Source of the DNA: an uncultured Propionibacteriaceae bacterium
Lineage (GTDB): Bacteria > Actinomycetota > Actinomycetes > Propionibacteriales > Propionibacteriaceae
Assembly: GCA_938012815.1 (NCBI GenBank)
Contig: CALLVV010000001.1
Location: 8,610-72,609 of the forward strand
Reading direction: 5' to 3'
Length of the DNA: 64,000 nt
Shown here: positions 36,544 through 47,939 of the stretch, piece after piece
Position numbering within the stretch: the first letter of the stretch is position 1
Layout of the letters: the number at the start of each line of letters is the position of its first letter
Notes under the pieces: generated by a model
What the model was told of the DNA's origin: nothing
Seen by the model: only the letters and a program-made list of their open reading frames with translations
The model's database searches: none
Program-made: the position numbers and the translations under genes

Positions 36544-36961
36544 CAGGACATGGAGTCCTTCCACTGCTTCGTCTCCGGTTTGAACAGGTGCGCGAGGATG
36601 GCGATCGCCAGGCCCAACCCGACCACCGCACGTAGGAACGACCCGGCATTGGGCGTGCGGTTGAGCATTCCCGAAAAGCTCAACGTGAGGAGCAGGTCCG
36701 CCACCACGATCACGATTTGCGCGATGGCGCCGGCGCACAGGAGCGTGTAGCCCTTGCCGCCCAGGAGGCGGATCCCGCAGATGAGAAGACCGGCGACGGC
36801 CGCGGTGGTCGTGGCTACGGGCCGTCTCGGACCATTCAGCGGGGAACCGCCCCATACAAAGGCGGTGTCTGTCCGTAGGGTGTGGAATGGCCGGGCTGTT
36901 GCATGGAGGGATTCTGTGGTGATCCGGGGTGGTGGTGGCCCGGGAGGCCGGTTCGATCCAT
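36544..36961 (-). pseudogene. Frameshifted four-helix membrane protein, paralog 4
   Basis: The ATG at 36961 opens MDRTGLPGHHHPGSPQ and reaches TPPLYGAVPR, then TGA at 36836. Reading on in another frame gives GPRRPVATTTAAVAGL, RLLGGKGYTLLCAGAIAQ, a further two hydrophobic helices and the family C-terminus HLFKPETKQWKD, stopping at 36544. The region between helix 1 and the GGKGY block is shorter than in paralogs 2 and 3. So there is both an internal deletion and a frameshift, unless programmed shifting or a sequencing error explains it. Confidence 0.65.
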
Positions 36962-37018
36962 GGGGTTTCCGGCCTGACTACTCTGGTTATGCCGGTGCCG
37001 CGTGTAATGATGTCCCAC

Positions 37019-39373
<2,355 letters not shown>

Positions 39374-39396
39374 GTCAGTCCCCCCTGAAACCTGCG

Positions 39397-39443
39397 ATCG
39401 GGCTGGGCCGTTGCCCCTTCCTTCGGGGACGGCCCGGCCCGAT
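39397..39443 (+). terminator. Terminator of glgX
   Basis: A long GC-rich hairpin, ATCGGGC...GGCCGTTGCCCC paired with GGGGACGGCC...GCCCGAT, starts 24 bases past the glgX stop. Confidence 0.7.
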
Positions 39444-39497
39444 GGCTTTCAATGGGTCGGTTGTGAGGAGATGCGCTACTCTGCTCCGTGAGCTAAA

Positions 39498-39511
39498 CTA
39501 ACGAGCGTTAG
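39498..39511 (+). promoter_or_regulatory. Probable TetR operator
   Basis: The perfect palindrome CTAACG-AG-CGTTAG lies 88 bases upstream of the tetR-type start codon. Flanking AGCTAA copies on both sides extend the symmetry. Autoregulatory TetR operators are typically of this form (inference). Confidence 0.5.
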
Positions 39512-39598
39512 CTAAAGGTATGTGGAAACGTCCTCTCAAAGCTGGTTGAGCCTGATCGCGGACCTGACCACAGAACCTCCAGGTCAGGAGTTGATCCC

Positions 39599-40240
39599 AT
39601 GCGTCGTGACACCCGCGCAGCCCTGCTGGACGTCGCGCAGGAGCGTTTCGCCATCGACGGATTCGCGGGCACCTCCGTGCGCGACCTCGCCGCCGCGGTG
39701 GGCATCAAGGAGAGTTCCGTCTACAACCATTTCAGTAGCAAAAAGGCCGTGCTCGACGCGGTGCTGGCGCGCATCGACGAACGCCTGGCGGTGGTGGCGA
39801 GGCGTTTCGGCGTGCCGCTGGGTGACCCAAAGGATGCGGTGCCCGTCTACGAGACGATCACTCTCGAACAGTTGGGAGCTGCTGCGGCCGGATTCCTGGA
39901 TGCCTGGTTGCATGACCCGGGAATCGTCGCCGCGCGGCGCGTGCTCACCCTCGAGCAATATCGCACCCCGGAGGCCGCGCGGCTGCTGCGCGAACTGACC
40001 GTGGAACGTCCGCTGGCTTTCCAGGCGGCCGTTTTCGCCGAGCTCATCCGCAAGGGGACATTCTGTCCCGCCGACCCGGAGGCCCTCGCCCTGGCCTTCT
40101 GGGGGCCGATCCTGGCAATCCTGGCCGCGGCGGAAGAGCCCGGCAGCGAACCCGAGGCGCAGCGCCTGCTGGACCTCCATCTGGAGCATTTCCGGAGAAC
40201 CCACGTGGTGGGCTCCAACCGGGTGGGGAAGAATCCGTGA
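39599..40240 (+). CDS. TetR/AcrR family transcriptional regulator
   Basis: A 213-aa protein. The N-terminal helix-turn-helix AIDGFAGTSVRDLAAAVGIK, then ESSVYNHFSSKKAVLDAV, is a textbook TetR DNA-binding domain. The C-terminal ligand domain is of the short-chain type and its effector is unknown. The stop overlaps the start of the small membrane-protein gene by GTGA, so that gene is probably its target or partner. Confidence 0.9.
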   Translation: MRRDTRAALLDVAQERFAIDGFAGTSVRDLAAAVGIKESSVYNHFSSKKAVLDAVLARIDERLAVVARRFGVPLGDPKDAVPVYETITLEQLGAAAAGFLDAWLHDPGIVAARRVLTLEQYRTPEAARLLRELTVERPLAFQAAVFAELIRKGTFCPADPEALALAFWGPILAILAAAEEPGSEPEAQRLLDLHLEHFRRTHVVGSNRVGKNP

Positions 40241-40638
40241 GGGTCGTTCGGGGGTGCCTGTTGGGGATCGCCGTCTTCCAGATCCTCTCGACGCTGCTTG
40301 GGGCGGTTGAGCTGCTGGTCACACCGCAGTGGTTCGCCCCGCTGCTCGATGCCACGGTGTTCGCGGGCCAGTACGTCCTTGCCGCCCTGCTCCTCGGGGT
40401 CGTGGCCGGCGGTTTCCAATGGGGCGCCGTCGTCGTCCATCTGCGGATGAGACGATGGGTTCCGCTGGGGCACGCGCTCGCAGGGACAGTGATGATCGGG
40501 TGGATCGCGGGCGAATGCCTGGTGCTGGGCATCTTCATGTGGCCCCATGCGCTGTGGGGTGGCTTGGGGGTCGTGCAGCTGCTGCTGGTCCTGGTGCTGC
40601 TCGGTGTCCTGCGGCCTGAGGGTGCGGAAGCTGGTTGA
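40237..40638 (+). CDS. Small four-helix membrane protein
   Basis: A 133-aa protein with four hydrophobic segments (for example CLLGIAVFQILSTLLGAVEL, YVLAALLLGVVAGGFQWGAV and GVVQLLLVLVLLGVLR). The GTG start overlaps the tetR stop. No family is recognised. Coupling to a TetR regulator suggests stress- or ligand-induced expression. Confidence 0.7.
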   Translation: MRVVRGCLLGIAVFQILSTLLGAVELLVTPQWFAPLLDATVFAGQYVLAALLLGVVAGGFQWGAVVVHLRMRRWVPLGHALAGTVMIGWIAGECLVLGIFMWPHALWGGLGVVQLLLVLVLLGVLRPEGAEAG

Positions 40639-40653
40639 GCCGGGGTCGGGGAG

Positions 40654-41685
40654 TTATCCCTCGTCGACTCCCCGCGACCGCTGGGCCACGCCGTCGGGAC
40701 CGTACGGCCACGGGCCGGTCCGCGGGGTGGAGATGGCGGTCAGATCGGCCAGGTGCTCCGGCGCCAGGGTGAGTGACGCCGCTGCCAGGTTCGCCCGCAG
40801 TTGCTCGACGGTCCGGGCGCCCAGGATTGCGGTGGTGACGCCGGGTTGCGCGACCACCCAGGCCAGTGCGACGTTCGCCGGGGTGGTGTCGTTGTCGGCG
40901 GCGACCTGCCGGAGGGCGTCGAGGATCTCCCACGTGCGCTCGTCGCGGGCGATCCGGTCGTAGGCCTCGATGCCGCGCTGCGGGTTCTCGCCCAGCCGGG
41001 TGGCGCCCGCCGGGGCGTCGCCGCGGGAGTACTTGCCCGTCAGCCAGCCGCCCGCCAGCGGCGACCACGCCATCACGCCCAGTCCCGCGTCGGCGGCCGA
41101 GGGCAGCATCTCCCACTCGGCCTCGCGTCGCAGCAGCGAGTACGAGGGCTGCAGCATGACGGGGTGGCGCAATCCCCGTGCGTCGCAGGCCCGCACGGCC
41201 CGCTGGATCTGCCAGCCCAGGTAGTTGGAGATGCCCCCGTAGCCGATCAGACCGTCGCTGATCGCCCGGTCCAGGAAGTCCATGGTCTCCTCGACCGGGG
41301 TGATGGGATCCCAGGAGTGCACGATGTAGAGGTCGACGTGATCGACCCGCAGGCGGCGCAGGCTCTCGGTGAGAGCGCGACGCAGGTGCCGCCGCGACGC
41401 CCCGAGCGACCCACCGAGCGCCGAGGTGGGGAAACGCCCCTTCGTCGCCAGCACCACCTCCCGGGTGATCTCCTGCGGCCGGGACCGGAGCCACTCGCCG
41501 ACGATCTCCTCGGAAACGCCATCGGCGTAGACGTCGGCGGCGTCGATGAAATTGCCGCCCGCCTCCACGTAGGTGTCCAGCATCGCCAAGGACTCCTCGG
41601 CCGGGGATTCCGCCCCGAAGGTCATCGTCCCCAGCGCCAGCGTCGAGACCGAAACCCCGCTGTTGCCCATTTGTCTGCGTTCCAT
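40654..41685 (-). CDS. Aldo/keto reductase
   Basis: A 343-aa NAD(P)H-dependent oxidoreductase of the YajO/Tas-like group. MGNSGVSVSTLALGTMTFG, the catalytic Asp/Tyr in FIDAADVYADG, the Lys in VLATKGRFPT and the His in DLYIVHSWDP are present, as is the cofactor region TTAILGARTVEQL. The substrate cannot be assigned. It is convergent with the tetR unit. Confidence 0.92.
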   Translation of the reverse strand: MERRQMGNSGVSVSTLALGTMTFGAESPAEESLAMLDTYVEAGGNFIDAADVYADGVSEEIVGEWLRSRPQEITREVVLATKGRFPTSALGGSLGASRRHLRRALTESLRRLRVDHVDLYIVHSWDPITPVEETMDFLDRAISDGLIGYGGISNYLGWQIQRAVRACDARGLRHPVMLQPSYSLLRREAEWEMLPSAADAGLGVMAWSPLAGGWLTGKYSRGDAPAGATRLGENPQRGIEAYDRIARDERTWEILDALRQVAADNDTTPANVALAWVVAQPGVTTAILGARTVEQLRANLAAASLTLAPEHLADLTAISTPRTGPWPYGPDGVAQRSRGVDEG

Positions 41686-41748
41686 GCTCGCATCTCCTCT
41701 CCGGTCTCCGATCCTACGTGGACCGGAAGCCGTGCGTACGGGGTCGCC

Positions 41749-41973
41749 TCAGCCGGATTCCGATTTCGGGGGACGACCCGGGCGGCGCATGGGGGCGGCG
41801 CTGCCCGGCAGGCGGCCGGCCCGTTTCAGGGCGTCACGGAGCAGGTACTCGATCTGCGCGTTCACCGACCGCAGGTCGTCGGAGGCCCAGCGCGCCAGGG
41901 CCGTGTGCACGGATGGATCGAGCCGGAGCAGCACCTGTTTGCGCTCCGGCCGATCCGCGGATCTCGGGGTCAC
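41749..41973 (-). CDS. Ribbon-helix-helix (Arc-type) small protein coupled to SPFH gene
   Basis: A 74-aa protein from the GTG at 41973, which overlaps the SPFH gene stop (GTGA). KQVLLRLDPSVHTALARWAS, then LRSVNAQIEYLLRDAL, is an Arc-like ribbon-helix-helix domain, followed by a basic Pro/Arg-rich tail (RRPGRPPK). Small Arc-family partners behind SPFH genes recur in actinobacteria. The role is probably DNA binding or a regulatory partner (inference). Confidence 0.75.
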   Translation of the reverse strand: MTPRSADRPERKQVLLRLDPSVHTALARWASDDLRSVNAQIEYLLRDALKRAGRLPGSAAPMRRPGRPPKSESG

Positions 41974-42875
41974 TGATACAGCGACCCCGTGTTGACTACA
42001 GGTGTCGCCCGCGAGTCGCCGCACAGCACCACCAGGAGGTTGGAGACCATCGCGGCCCGGCGCTCGTCGTCGAGGACCACGACGTCGGCGGCCTCAAGCT
42101 GGGTGAGGGCGTCCTGGACCATGGAGACCGCGCCCTCGACGATCTTCTCGCGGGCCGCGATGATGGCGGCGGCCTGCTGGCGCTGCAGCATCGCCTGCGC
42201 GATCTCGGAGGCGTAGGCCAGCGACGAGATCCGGGTCTCGACGACGCGCAGCCCGGCCAGCGCGATCCGCGCCGCCACCTCGTCGGCCATCTCCTTGGCG
42301 ATCACCTCGGTGTCTCCGCGCAGCGTGATCGTGGTGTCCTGGTTGTCGTAGGGGTGGCTCATCGCGATGTGCCGCAGCGCCGCCTCGGACTGGACGCGCA
42401 CGAAGTCGATGTGGTCCTCGACGGCGTACTTGGCCTGGGCGGTGTCGGCCACCTGCCACACGACGATGGCGGCGATGTTGATCGGGTTGCCGTCTGCGTC
42501 GTTGACCTTCAACTCGTGGGTCTCGAAGTTGTGAACCTTCACCGAGATCTTTTTCTGGACGACGAACGGGACCACGAACCACAGGCCGGGTTTGCGGACG
42601 GTGCCCACGTAGGAGCCGAAGAATTCCAGCACCTTCGCTTCACCGGGACTGAGCATGCACAGGCCGGAGGCGAGGAGGGCCAGCGCAAGCGTACCGATCC
42701 CGATGAGAATCGGCCCCAGGGGCAGGTTCTCGATGATGGACTGCTGGACGCCCAGGGCGATCAATCCGGCGGCCACGACGATCCCCAGCAGGCCGATGGG
42801 ACCGGGCATGGTCCAGGCGCGGCGCTCCTGCACGTCGACATCCGGGGTGGAGGGAAGTGGAACGTTGGTGGTCAT
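41970..42875 (-). CDS. SPFH/Band 7 domain membrane protein
   Basis: A 301-aa protein. Two N-terminal hydrophobic segments ([17 protein letters not shown] and [17 protein letters not shown]) are followed by an SPFH domain ([35 protein letters not shown], [20 protein letters not shown]) and a coiled, Ala/Gln-rich tail. Such proteins scaffold membrane microdomains. It is coupled to the RHH gene downstream. Confidence 0.88.
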   Translation of the reverse strand: MTTNVPLPSTPDVDVQERRAWTMPGPIGLLGIVVAAGLIALGVQQSIIENLPLGPILIGIGTLALALLASGLCMLSPGEAKVLEFFGSYVGTVRKPGLWFVVPFVVQKKISVKVHNFETHELKVNDADGNPINIAAIVVWQVADTAQAKYAVEDHIDFVRVQSEAALRHIAMSHPYDNQDTTITLRGDTEVIAKEMADEVAARIALAGLRVVETRISSLAYASEIAQAMLQRQQAAAIIAAREKIVEGAVSMVQDALTQLEAADVVVLDDERRAAMVSNLLVVLCGDSRATPVVNTGSLYQ

Positions 42876-42948
42876 GTCGACTCCTTCTTCGTGATGTCAA
42901 AATGATATCATATTTCTGGGTCGGGTTGAGCACCGGGCAAAAATGACT

Positions 42949-42979
42949 GGGCCGGGCCGCTCGTTCCGCGGCCCGGCCC
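42949..42979 (-). terminator. Rho-independent terminator of the iolG-iolE unit
   Basis: The arms GGGCCGGGCCGC and GCGGCCCGGCCC are followed on the minus strand by AGTCATTTTTG, a T-run. It lies 28 bases past the stop of the gene at 43007. The AACCAGCTT repeat abuts its 5' arm. Confidence 0.8.
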
Positions 42980-43006
42980 AACCAGCTTCAGGGAGACGGG
43001 AGACGT

Positions 43007-43870
43007 TCAGCCCGCCAAGGACTTCAGCGCCTCGAAGGACCTGCGGGCATTGTGGATGGGGCCCTCGCCGGGGGCGGGGTCCTTGTCGAGCATGATGTCC
43101 TGCTCCAGCACCCAGTAGCCGTCGAAGCCCACCTCGTTCAGCAGGGAGACGATGGTGGCGAAGTCCACGTCACCGTCCCCGATGGGTGCGAACATCTCGG
43201 CCCTGATGCCCTCGCTCCAGGTGAGTTCCCCGGTCAGGAGCTTGTCGGTGAGCTCCTTGTGGACGTCCTTCGCGTGCACGATCGCGACCCGCTCCGGGTG
43301 GCGGCGCACGATGTCCACCGGGTCCGCGCCGCCCGCCATCATGTGTCCCGTGTCGAGGCACAGTCCGACGCCGGTCTCGTCGAGGATCCGCTCCACCTCG
43401 TCGGCGTTCTGGATCATGGTGCCCCAGTGCGGGTGCACGCACGCCGTCACGCCGGCCTCCGCGCACACCTCGGCGATCCGGTCCAGGTTGCGGTACAGCG
43501 TCGCCCAGCCCTGCTCGTCGAGGACGGGACGGTCGTCGTAGCCCTCGCGACCCGAGTCGCAGGCCAGCACCAACACCGATCCGCCCGCGACACGGAACGC
43601 CTCCAGTTCTGCCTTGACGGCGGGGATCGGGTCGTGGCCGGGGTCGTGCATCACGGCCAGGAAGAACGCGCCCACGGGGGTCAGGCCGTGCGCCTTCACC
43701 GCGGCCGCGCGGGCCTCCGGTTCGACGGGCAGCCAGCCCTGTGGACCGAACTCCGTGGCCGTCAACCCCAGTTCCACCATCTCGGAGAGCACCCGGTCGG
43801 GGCTCATCTGGAAACCCCAGCCCGGCACCTCACACACGCCCCACGAGATCGGGGCCCCTGCGATCCTCAT
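43007..43870 (-). CDS. iolE: TIM-barrel isomerase/dehydratase, inosose dehydratase-like
   Basis: A 287-aa xylose-isomerase-like TIM barrel. ISWGVCEVPGWGFQ, LTATEFGPQGWLP, VCVHPHWGT-type metal residues (ACVHPHWGTMI), LCLDTGHMMAGG and WVLEQDIML supply the Glu/Asp/His metal site. Position directly behind iolG (4-base overlap) and the rest of the iol genes points to 2-keto-myo-inositol dehydratase (IolE) or isomerase (IolI). The family alone does not decide between them. Confidence 0.78.
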   Translation of the reverse strand: MRIAGAPISWGVCEVPGWGFQMSPDRVLSEMVELGLTATEFGPQGWLPVEPEARAAAVKAHGLTPVGAFFLAVMHDPGHDPIPAVKAELEAFRVAGGSVLVLACDSGREGYDDRPVLDEQGWATLYRNLDRIAEVCAEAGVTACVHPHWGTMIQNADEVERILDETGVGLCLDTGHMMAGGADPVDIVRRHPERVAIVHAKDVHKELTDKLLTGELTWSEGIRAEMFAPIGDGDVDFATIVSLLNEVGFDGYWVLEQDIMLDKDPAPGEGPIHNARRSFEALKSLAG

Positions 43871-44862
43871 TTCGTCACCTCCACGGTCTGTCCGCTGCGG
43901 GCGGAACGTTCTGCGGCCTCGGCCAGCACCAGCGCGGCAACGCCGTCCTCGACGGTCGGGGTCACGGGGGAGCCGTTGTTGACGGCGTCGATGAAGGCCG
44001 TGAGCTCGTCGCGGTAGGCGTCGGCGTAACGCTCCAGGAAGAAGTCGAGGTAGACCTCCTGGGTGGCCGATCCCGTGGCGTCGTTGATCTGGACCGATGT
44101 CGCACGCAGGTTCTCCGCGATGACCTCGCCCTCGGATCCGAAGACCTCCACCTTCTGGTCGTAGCCGCTGGCGCAGTGGCGGGTGTTCTTGATGATCGCG
44201 ACCGCGCCGCTGGCGGCCCGCAGGGTCGTGACGGCGCCGTCGAAGTCGTCGACGTCGGCCAGCGCCGGGTCGAGCTTCTGCCCGATGGCGTTGACGGAGA
44301 CGATCTCACCCAGGAAGAACCGGGCCTCGTCGAAGTCGTGGATGGTCATGTCCTTGAACACGCCCCCCGACTGCGCCAGGTACTCCGCCGACGGCGGGGC
44401 GGGGTCGCGGGAGACGATGGTGAGCTGCTCGATGCGCCCGATCCGGCCCTCGGCGGCGAGCCGCTGGGCCTTCGCGATGGAGGGGTCGTAGCGGCGCTGG
44501 AAACCAACCATCACCGGCGGGTGCTCGAAGGTCGCGAGCTCGTCGGCGAGGGCGCGGGCCGCCTCGACGGAGGACGCGACTGGCTTCTCGCACAGCGCGG
44601 CCTTGCCCGCGCGGGCGGCTGCCAGGACGTGCTCGGCGTGCAGGGGGGTGGGGGAGCCGATGACGACCGCGTCCACGTCGTCGGCGGAGAAGGCTTCGGC
44701 GGCGTCGGCGGAGGCGCGCGCCCCGAGGGGTTCGGCGAGGGCCTTCGCGGCCTCGATGAACGGGTCGCAGACCAGCACGAGCCGGGCCTGGGGATGGGCG
44801 GCGACGGTGGCGGCATGGACCTTGCCGATGCGCCCCGCGCCTATCACTGCGATGCGCAGCAT
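43867..44862 (-). CDS. iolG: Inositol 2-dehydrogenase
   Basis: A 331-aa GFO/IDH/MocA oxidoreductase. The N-terminal Rossmann motif VIGAGRIGKVHA and CEKPVA (the catalytic Lys) are followed by KDMTIHDFDEARFFLGE, a motif typical of inositol dehydrogenases. It oxidises myo-inositol to scyllo-inosose with NAD. It overlaps the iolE-like gene by four bases and belongs functionally with iolCBD at 59835-63594. Confidence 0.9.
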   Translation of the reverse strand: MLRIAVIGAGRIGKVHAATVAAHPQARLVLVCDPFIEAAKALAEPLGARASADAAEAFSADDVDAVVIGSPTPLHAEHVLAAARAGKAALCEKPVASSVEAARALADELATFEHPPVMVGFQRRYDPSIAKAQRLAAEGRIGRIEQLTIVSRDPAPPSAEYLAQSGGVFKDMTIHDFDEARFFLGEIVSVNAIGQKLDPALADVDDFDGAVTTLRAASGAVAIIKNTRHCASGYDQKVEVFGSEGEVIAENLRATSVQINDATGSATQEVYLDFFLERYADAYRDELTAFIDAVNNGSPVTPTVEDGVAALVLAEAAERSARSGQTVEVTK

Positions 44863-44904
44863 GTGGTTTCCTTCCTTGGAGTGAGATGCCCGCTGGGCGT
44901 GGAG

Positions 44905-45018
44905 GCCGGTTTGCTGGCCCTAATGCCGATTTGCTGGGCGTATTCACGTTTGCCTGCGCTACAGCGCAGGCAAACAGCAACAGGTCCAGCAAACCGGGTA
45001 CAAGGCCAGCAAACCGGC
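44905..45018. repeat. Nested palindromic repeats of TTTGCTGG units
   Basis: The outer 15-bp arms GCCGGTTTGCTGGCC (44905-44919) and its exact reverse complement (45004-45018) enclose a second TTTGCTGG/CCAGCAAA pair (44930-44937 and 44986-44993). In the centre is a perfect 13-bp palindrome with a 2-base gap, GTTTGCCTGCGCT-AC-AGCGCAGGCAAAC (44948-44975). The structure fills most of the gap between the transaldolase stop and the iolG start. It could terminate or attenuate transcription, or present repressor sites. Confidence 0.75.
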
Positions 45019-45035
45019 TTGTCTCGGGGACCGGG

Positions 45036-46115
45036 TCAGGGCGCGGGGACGATGATGTCGCGCACCAGGGCGTCGAGGTCCGCGTCGGCGGCCAGGAACT
45101 GGCGCAGCGTCTTGCGGGTGGGGCCGAACTCCTCGAACTCCTCGACGGTCATGCCGTCGGGCTCGTAGGCGCGGACGAAGTCCGGGATGCGCTCCAGCTC
45201 GGCGATGTAGTGCGGGTCGACGGGGTCGGCGATGCGCTCGCGGGCGGTGTAGCCGGAGTCGGCGATGATCTTCTGCCACTTGAAGGGCGGGGAGACCACC
45301 ACGTCGCCGCCGACGAACTCGGCCCACTGGTTGACGTTGCGGAAGGCGGCCGCGAGCACGCGGGCGCGGTAGCCGCGCTCCTGGAAGATCTGGTAGGCGC
45401 GCTTCATGGCGGCGATGCCCGCCCATTCGAGGGCCGACGGGTCGATGAAGATGCCGTCGCGGGCGACGACGTGCTTCAGCCAGTCGTCGAGACGACCCAC
45501 CATGATCGTGACGACCGGCCCCATCTCGGAGGTGTCGTGCCCGGCGGCCTCACGGGCCTTCAGGCCGCGTTCGATGGCCTCGGCGGCCTGCACGGCCTGC
45601 GGCACGGAGAAGGACACGGTGACGTTGATCGAGACGCCGCGGGAGGTGGCGTCCTCGATGGCCTCAAGGCCGGTCTTGGTAGCGGGGATCTTCACCACGA
45701 TGTTGCGGGCCAGGTTGTGGAATTCCTCGGCCTGGTCGGCGAGCTTCGTGGCGTCGCGGTGGAAACGCGGGTCGGTCTGCACCGACAGGCGGCCGTTGCG
45801 TCCCTTGTGCTCGTCGAAGATGGGCTCCAGGAGTTTCGCGGCCTCCTGCGACATGTCCTTGACGGCCTTCCAGCCAATCTCAGACTCGCCCCAGGTGGGG
45901 TTCGCGTCGGCGATGGCCTGGATGCGCGGCGCCCACACGTCGAGGTGCTTCTTGATGGTGGTGTAGGCGATGACCGGGTTGCAGGTGGCGCCGACACCGC
46001 CGTACGAGATGGACTGGCGCAGCTCATCCAGGTCGGAGGAATCGTTCCAGAGCGCCGTCGGGGTGTTGCGGGCGGCGTCCAGGAGAGGTCCTGGCGTGTA
46101 CTCGATGTCAGTCAT
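45036..46115 (-). CDS. Transaldolase family protein
   Basis: A protein of about 359 aa from ATG 46115 (MTDIEYTPGPLLDAA) with AGGAG ahead of it; an in-frame upstream start adds 13 residues. GGVGATCNPVIAYT, the Schiff-base Lys region VVKIPATKTGLEAIED, and SINVTVSFSVPQAVQAAEAI match transaldolases, though the N-terminus is longer than in TalB. It is in the same direction as iolG/iolE and probably handles sugar phosphates from inositol or pentose breakdown (inference). Confidence 0.88.
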   Translation of the reverse strand: MTDIEYTPGPLLDAARNTPTALWNDSSDLDELRQSISYGGVGATCNPVIAYTTIKKHLDVWAPRIQAIADANPTWGESEIGWKAVKDMSQEAAKLLEPIFDEHKGRNGRLSVQTDPRFHRDATKLADQAEEFHNLARNIVVKIPATKTGLEAIEDATSRGVSINVTVSFSVPQAVQAAEAIERGLKAREAAGHDTSEMGPVVTIMVGRLDDWLKHVVARDGIFIDPSALEWAGIAAMKRAYQIFQERGYRARVLAAAFRNVNQWAEFVGGDVVVSPPFKWQKIIADSGYTARERIADPVDPHYIAELERIPDFVRAYEPDGMTVEEFEEFGPTRKTLRQFLAADADLDALVRDIIVPAP

Positions 46116-46506
46116 GAACTTCAGGCTCCTTCTCGGGGGTGGCGGCAGCGTCATCGCCGTCGTCGAACCAAGTCAACCCCAATGGCAACACCAAGTCAAG
46201 CACTTGTAATGACAAATCGATCGGTTGGGGCGTTGGGATGTGAACAGCACAGGCCGAGAACCCTCCGGCGCGGGCGACCGGGGAAGGGTTGGCGCCCCAT
46301 AATTAGCCTGACCTACGCTTCACCCTGCGCACCGGCACGACGCGCCGCGGTTTGCGCAATCCCGCCGGGATGTCTTGTCGCCCCCGAATAACGCTGTGGC
46401 TCGCCTGGCTGGATGATGGAGCCGTGCCGTGGACCCCAAGGGGCGACGTGCAAAGCACGGGAGGCGTGATTGCTAGGGGTTTTGTTCTCTGCCCAGGGTG
46501 AAAACT
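46116..46506. other. Intergenic region, no gene recognised
   Basis: About 390 bases between the transaldolase start and the response-regulator stop. It must contain the transaldolase promoter. No credible coding frame, RNA or strong hairpin was found. The left boundary of the lanthipeptide island probably lies here. Confidence 0.5.
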
Positions 46507-47190
46507 CTAGTCACCCATGGAGAGCCGGGGACTGACGATGCCCAACTCGAATCCCCGGATCAGGGCCTGGAGCCGGTCGCGGACGCCGAGTTTCGTGCAG
46601 GCGTTGGCCAGGTAGGTCTTGACAGAGCCTTCGGAGATGTACATTTCCCTGGCGATTTCACGGTTGCTGAGCCCCCGTCCCAAGAGCTGCAGGACGGAGA
46701 TCTCGCGGGGCGCCAGGCCCACCTCCGTCGCGGCTGACCCGGAGACGGCCTTCGGGTCGTGGACGCCGCCGATCACCTGCTGAGCCAGGAGGCGCACGAC
46801 GCCGGGAGACAGCGGCAGGTTGTCGGCCATGCTGCCATGGATGGCGGCAAGGATCTCCTCAGCGCGGGCGTCCTTGACCAGATACCCTGAGGCCCCTGCC
46901 CGGAGGGCGGGGACCACATGGTCCAGCGTAGAAAACATCGTGATCACCAACACCCTGATGCCAGGCAACTCTGCGACGATCCTTCGTGTGGCTTCGACCC
47001 CGTTCAGACGGGGTATTTTGAGATCCATCAGAACTAGGTCTGGGATGAGCGCATGGGCCTGTTCAACTGCTGCCTGACCGTCCTCGGCCGTCCCTACTAC
47101 TGAGATGCCATCCTCGTTATCGAGGAGAGTCCTCATGGCATAGAGCATGAGTGGCTGGTCATCAACCACTAGAACAGTGATGTCTGCCAT
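46507..47190 (-). CDS. NarL/LuxR-type response regulator
   Basis: A 227-aa regulator with a receiver domain (acidic pocket Asp10-Asp11, phospho-acceptor Asp56 in DLVLMDLKIP, Lys in YLVKDARAEE) and a C-terminal LuxR HTH (LAPREISVLQLLGRGLSNRE, SEGSVKTYLANACTKLGV). It matches the output of HisKA_3 kinases such as the one at 48593. Normally these are adjacent; here about 1.4 kb of transposase debris lies between. It probably controls the lantibiotic genes. Confidence 0.92.
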   Translation of the reverse strand: MADITVLVVDDQPLMLYAMRTLLDNEDGISVVGTAEDGQAAVEQAHALIPDLVLMDLKIPRLNGVEATRRIVAELPGIRVLVITMFSTLDHVVPALRAGASGYLVKDARAEEILAAIHGSMADNLPLSPGVVRLLAQQVIGGVHDPKAVSGSAATEVGLAPREISVLQLLGRGLSNREIAREMYISEGSVKTYLANACTKLGVRDRLQALIRGFELGIVSPRLSMGD

Positions 47191-47445
47191 GACGACAGAT
47201 TACCACCTGCCCCCCGTGCTATTTGTGGCTGATTCTGGGGTTGTTGAACCCACTTGCTGTAGACGGGGTCGCAAAGTCTTGGAACGCAATGGTGTTGCAA
47301 TCAGTCCCAGGGGACGGTGCGCCGGTTCATGCAGCCTGGAGGGCCTGGAGGGGGTGTCACACCTTGCCTCAAGGCCCGCAACTACTGTGCCTGCTGCCGA
47401 CCTGGCAGGGTGTCCTGATCTGATCGAAAGGAACTTCACAGCCGC

Positions 47446-47935
47446 GGATGCTGGTGGGTGACATCACCTATGTTCACACCCGGGAAGGATTCGTGTATCC
47501 GGCAGGCCGTGAGGGGCCGTCTGCTTGAAAAGGATTGTTGGCTACGCCAGGGCAGGGACGCATGCGAGTCGAATTGGTTCAAAACGCCCCGGAGAAGTGG
47601 CAGTTCAGAACTGTCAGCCCGTCAAGGGTGTGACGTTTTTCATGTCGAGTCCGGGGATCGCAGTACACGTCCGCCGAGTACACCGCCTCCATGAACAAGT
47701 ATGGTTTCCTCGCTTCGGTGGGAAGAACGGGTGTGTGCCACGTACAGTGCCGCAGCAGATATCATTCAACGCCACCCGTGCAGGAAATAACTCGTCAACC
47801 GGGAGGATCTACTACACCAGAAGAAAAGCAATCAAAGAGGTGACATCATGGATTGAACGCTGACTGCGATCAAACCAGGTTTCATTTTGCGATCGGGTAC
47901 CGCACCCCGGACGAAGTCCATCAGGAATGGAGGAA
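47446..47935 (+). pseudogene. Decayed IS3-family transposase (OrfB) remnant
   Basis: Scattered pieces in several frames follow the order of an IS3 OrfB. These are VGDITYVHTREGFVYPA, then KRIVGYARAG, then RGSQYTSAEYTASMNKYGF, then SVGRTGVCH, then ARRKAIKEVTSWIER-type sequence and FAIGYRTPDEVHQEW. Multiple frameshifts and stops break it. No terminal repeats were identified. Confidence 0.7.
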
Positions 47936-47939
47936 AACC

